Source of the DNA: Craterilacuibacter sp. RT1T
GTDB lineage: Bacteria; Pseudomonadota; Gammaproteobacteria; Burkholderiales; Chromobacteriaceae
Length of the DNA: 64,000 bases
NCBI RefSeq assembly: GCF_023502145.1
Contig: NZ_JAMFLI010000009.1
Location: 1 to 64,000 of the forward strand
Direction: 5' to 3'
Under the pieces are notes generated by a model. It was not told where the DNA came from and did no database searches. It worked only from the letters and a program-made list of their open reading frames with translations. A program made the position numbers and the translations under genes. Positions 62,401-64,000 of this stretch are shown in pieces. The stretch's first letter is position 1; every line of letters begins with the position of its first letter.

Positions 62401-62697
62401 CAACAAGGCCATCAGCCGCCAGCTCAATACCTCGGGGGCGAAAGTCGATTTTCTGGGCAGGCCCGGCAACACTTTTTGCATCAGCTGCCAGGCAAACGCC
62501 GCCGGCAGCACAAAATCGAGATGGGCGGCGATGCCGGCTTTCTTCGCCAGATCCAGCGTAATCCAGCGCCCCATGCCGCGGCTTTGCACCAGGACGGTTT
62601 CGGCGGCAAACGGGTCGGACAAGGGCGCAGCCTGTTGCACCGTGGCCAGCAAAGTACCCAGCGTTTCCAGACGGTTGGATTGATACAGATGCAACAT
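59476..62697 (-). CDS. recC: Exodeoxyribonuclease V gamma subunit RecC
   Basis: The 1073-residue protein is the Chi-recognising subunit of RecBCD. It begins LHLYQSNRLETLGTLLA, has RGMGRWITLDLA and the inactive helicase-like core with VILFGISNLAPMYLALV and DIVVLTPDINAYAPFI, and a degenerate nuclease domain at the C-terminus. The start at 62697 gives the family N-terminus; an ATG five codons upstream (62712) is possible. It is first in the recC-recB-pap-recD run. SirB2-like is divergent. Confidence 0.95.
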   Translation of the reverse strand: MLHLYQSNRLETLGTLLATVQQAAPLSDPFAAETVLVQSRGMGRWITLDLAKKAGIAAHLDFVLPAAFAWQLMQKVLPGLPRKSTFAPEVLSWRLMALLPTLSGEPYQALARYLEGGETAAFELSGKVADIFDQYLVFRPQWIRAWERGELQGLGEDEAWQAALWRVLAAEDATRHRVRLLDDFLSSLTRAHLPERVILFGISNLAPMYLALVKRLSALTEVFLFTLNPCEAYWGDLVEARHQRDLFDTEAVAAAQGHPLLASLGKQGRDFFDLIAGDAELDSHPLYDAGEEGSLLSRLQRDMLTLANPGLGSYVPAMQAVDDRSIELHATHGAMRELEVLKDRLLARFAADSSLTPADIVVLTPDINAYAPFIDSVFGKRSDAGAANIPYTIADRTVAREQPLLASFAALLDLLDSRFAADDVLSLLDCDALLARFGLTATDVPFIHDWVRASGIRWGRDAAHKRALGLPDDAHHTWRWGLDRLLLGGILPEAMAGDTRSPLFGGLLPAGGAGGSLSETLARFASLIETLFELAELWQQAATPQLWATRLGEAANALFSVNAEEEDALAVLFDAAAELAEDATLAAYSQAVGLPVVRDYIQRRLKQASGSGFLAGRVTFCAMVPMRSIPFRVLCLIGMNDGAYPRDERPVSFDLIARHPQKGDRSRRFDDRYLFLEAILSAREALYLSWVGRSARSDEPLPPSALVSELLDCLCAMTGTDAGKSLLQQHSLQPFARSNYAATAEASFEPAYYAALSAPRHAPLPFATPLPLTAPRVVALSALIRFWQNPVRSYLGDQLGVRLAATLEDMETREPFALDRNSRVAVRTPLVAALYAGKPLAPVKARLSGMGLLPPAALGQAWLADELGQSARFAARLPDELADATLPPEPLGLVIGDFTLAGELSGLRPCGLITTTPRRAHAGERIAFWLRHLVLCVLRPAGVMPASLLVDDEDALALLPVDDATAQLEAWLSFYALGQRAPLAFFPRTSLAAAKVLADDVTARDAALSKAYAEWDPSFTGRGKFPQKSEAAVELVFRGSDPLQDAQFLQLAEVLLLPMLAAFDGKEETEDAA

Positions 62698-62778
62698 GGC
62701 AAACACTCTCATCAGACCCGGTCCGACAGTGTAACATCCCCCCTCCACCTTATGCCCGAGGCCTAACAGGAACCCGAT

Positions 62779-63162
62779 ATGTACCCGTACCTGATGCTCA
62801 AACATGCCCATGCCGGCTTTGCCTACCTGACTTTGCTGTCGTTCGCCATCCGCGCCGGGCTGATGCTGGCCGGCTCGCCGCTCCTGCAAAGCAAGCTCGC
62901 GCGCATCCTGCCGCATATTATCGACACCCTGCTGCTGGCCTGTGCCGTGGCACTGGTGGTACTGGGCGCCTGGCCCTTGTCCTCGCCGTGGATTGTCGCC
63001 AAGATCGTCGCCCTGCTCGGCTATGTCGCACTGGGCACCATCGCCCTTAAGCGCGGGCGCACGCCGCAGATCCGCCAGGCGGCGCTGCTCGCTTCTTTCG
63101 CCTTGCTGGCCTATATCTTTGCTGTGGCCAAAACCAAGATGATCGCGCCCTTCCTGTTCTGA
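62779..63162 (+). CDS. SirB2 family inner-membrane protein
   Basis: The 127-residue protein has four hydrophobic segments and the SirB2 features LKHAHAGFAYLTLLSFAIR at the N-terminus and RILPHIIDTLLLACAVALV in the middle. SirB2 proteins are small inner-membrane proteins; the name comes from a Salmonella invasion regulator screen and the true role is unknown. An AGGAA binding site precedes the start. It stands alone between recC and the pilin-like genes, followed by a terminator. Confidence 0.88.
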   Translation: MYPYLMLKHAHAGFAYLTLLSFAIRAGLMLAGSPLLQSKLARILPHIIDTLLLACAVALVVLGAWPLSSPWIVAKIVALLGYVALGTIALKRGRTPQIRQAALLASFALLAYIFAVAKTKMIAPFLF

Positions 63163-63175
63163 TCCCCGACCCGCC

Positions 63176-63214
63176 GGCCCGCGACGCCATCTTGCGTGGC
63201 GGGCCGTATTTTTT
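63176..63214 (+). terminator. Terminator after the sirB2-like gene
   Basis: GGCCCGC (63176-63182) pairs with GCGGGCC (63199-63205), with an inner ACGC/GCGT stem, and a T-run at 63209-63214 follows. Confidence 0.8.
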
Positions 63215-63333
63215 GTAGCGCCCGCAGCAAGCCATGCAAATGGCGGCTAAAACCAGAGGATGTTAAGCACAAGAAATAAGCCGATAGCGTCAGCTACCCT
63301 CACGCCATGCGGCAGCGCGCGGATAATATCGCC

Positions 63334-63756
63334 ATGGTTTATAAACAACATCCCGGCTTTACCCTGATCGAGCTGCTCATCACCATGGCGATCGTCGGCA
63401 TTCTCGCGGCCATTGCCCTGCCCGCTTATCAAGGCTATGTGCAAAAGGCGCGACGGACCGATGCCCAAACCGCCATCATGCGCATTCAGCAAGCGCAAAT
63501 CCGCCATCGCGGTTTTGACGTCAGCTACGCCGCCTCCCTGAGTGCACTGACACCCGCCCAGTCCGCCACCAGCGAACAGGGGGACTACACCCTGTCCACC
63601 GGCATTCCGGCAGGCGAGGCCGCCAGCAGTGCTTTTTATGTAGAAGCCAAGGTTCGCGCGGGCTCGGCGCAGCAAGCCGATAGTGCCTGCCAGACCTTGC
63701 GTCTGGAGCAAGTCGGCACCCAAACCCGCCGCACGCCGGCGGCCTGCTGGGCTTGA
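63334..63756 (+). CDS. Type IV pilin-like protein (PilE-type minor pilin)
   Basis: The 140-residue protein has a class III signal: a short basic leader MVYKQHPG, the processing site G/FTLIELLI, and the hydrophobic N-terminal helix [24 protein letters not shown] with the conserved glutamate five residues after cleavage. Two cysteines near the C-terminus could form the pilin D-loop. It fits the PilE group found with minor pilin genes. The start at 63334 gives the leader; a frame start at 63307 is too far. The following gene overlaps by one base. Confidence 0.88.
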   Translation: MVYKQHPGFTLIELLITMAIVGILAAIALPAYQGYVQKARRTDAQTAIMRIQQAQIRHRGFDVSYAASLSALTPAQSATSEQGDYTLSTGIPAGEAASSAFYVEAKVRAGSAQQADSACQTLRLEQVGTQTRRTPAACWA

Positions 63757-64000
63757 TGATGCACACACGCCGCGGTTTTACCCTGATCGAAATGCTGGTC
63801 ACCCTGTCGGTACTGGCCATTTTGCTGGCGCTCGCCATGCCCAGCCTGTCTGCCTGGTTTGCCCGCGCACGCCTGGCCGGTGCGACCGAGTCGCTCACCG
63901 ATACGCTGCGCTTTGCACGCAAGCAGGCCATCACGCGGCAACAGCCCATCTGGCTGCAAACCCGTAGTGGTGACGACTGGTCGCTGATTGTCAGCCAGAA
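63756..64000 (+). CDS. FimT/GspH-type minor pilin, partial at window edge
   Basis: The first 81 codons are visible. A short basic leader MMHTRRG is followed by the prepilin site FTLIEMLVTLSVLAILLALAM and then LADSLTDTLRFARKQAI-like text typical of FimT (here AGATESLTDTLRFARKQAI). FimT-like minor pilins prime type IV pilus assembly and can bind DNA for uptake. ATG at 63756 overlaps the TGA of the previous gene; ATG at 63759 is equally possible. The gene continues beyond the window, where further minor pilin genes are expected. Confidence 0.88.
   Translation, partial: MMHTRRGFTLIEMLVTLSVLAILLALAMPSLSAWFARARLAGATESLTDTLRFARKQAITRQQPIWLQTRSGDDWSLIVSQ

Overview
The window comes from a betaproteobacterium, most likely of the order Neisseriales (Chromobacteriaceae/Chitinibacteraceae-like). 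I base this on moderately high G+C, on the UbiA/UbiC, Hda, LolB-IspE-tRNA-Gln-Prs-RplY-Pth and RecCBD gene sets, and on the purM | AI-2E permease-hda neighbourhood. The genus is an inference from gene content only.

Layout. 0-16 kb is core housekeeping: SixA, LrgAB-like murein hydrolase regulators, ubiCA, a Nudix-ThiE fusion, a DUF815 ATPase, a HAD phosphatase, hda, an AI-2E-type permease, purM/purN, an RNA methyltransferase, a CLC antiporter, grxD, and upp with a uracil permease. 16-34.5 kb continues with fpr, nlpD, a flavoprotein, two YidB-like genes, a cystine-type ABC importer without its ATPase, ychF, pth, rplY, prs, tRNA-Gln, ispE, lolB, a TPR lipoprotein, mutM, an acyltransferase, apaH and rep. 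A decayed gene next to a structured non-coding stretch lies at about 20 kb. 34.55-35.99 kb looks foreign: an unrecognised membrane protein lies between two copies of an imperfect 38-bp direct repeat, followed by small ORFs.

36-50 kb is the most interesting part. After a diheme cytochrome c and tRNA-Arg(CCG) there is a 285-bp 3' fragment of pepT, then a nine-kilobase accessory island, then an intact pepT and abgT. The island carries a divergent pair of transcription units around a LysR regulator: a biuret-hydrolase-like isochorismatase-fold enzyme and an AllH-like (DUF2877) protein on one side; two NCS2 nucleobase permeases, an FdrA/AllF-like protein and a YlbE/AllG-like (DUF1116) protein on the other. 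It is flanked by a 275-bp direct repeat (97% identical) of the pepT 3' end. The permease-allF-allG unit and the abgT-pepT unit each have a perfect FNR/ANR box (TTGAT-N4-ATCAA) placed where a class II anaerobic promoter would need it. Together this suggests an acquired, oxygen-regulated ureide or nucleobase-derived nitrogen/energy pathway using an oxamate-carbamoyltransferase-like complex, without the carbamate kinase or allantoin genes found with it in E. coli.

50-64 kb holds a methyltransferase, a DUF4743 Nudix hydrolase, a soluble CZB-type chemoreceptor, and recC-recB-pap(PPK2)-recD on the minus strand. A 12-unit heptamer array, capable of forming a G-quadruplex on the coding strand, starts at the recB stop codon. 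The right end has sirB2-like and type IV pilin-like genes, the last of which runs off the window.
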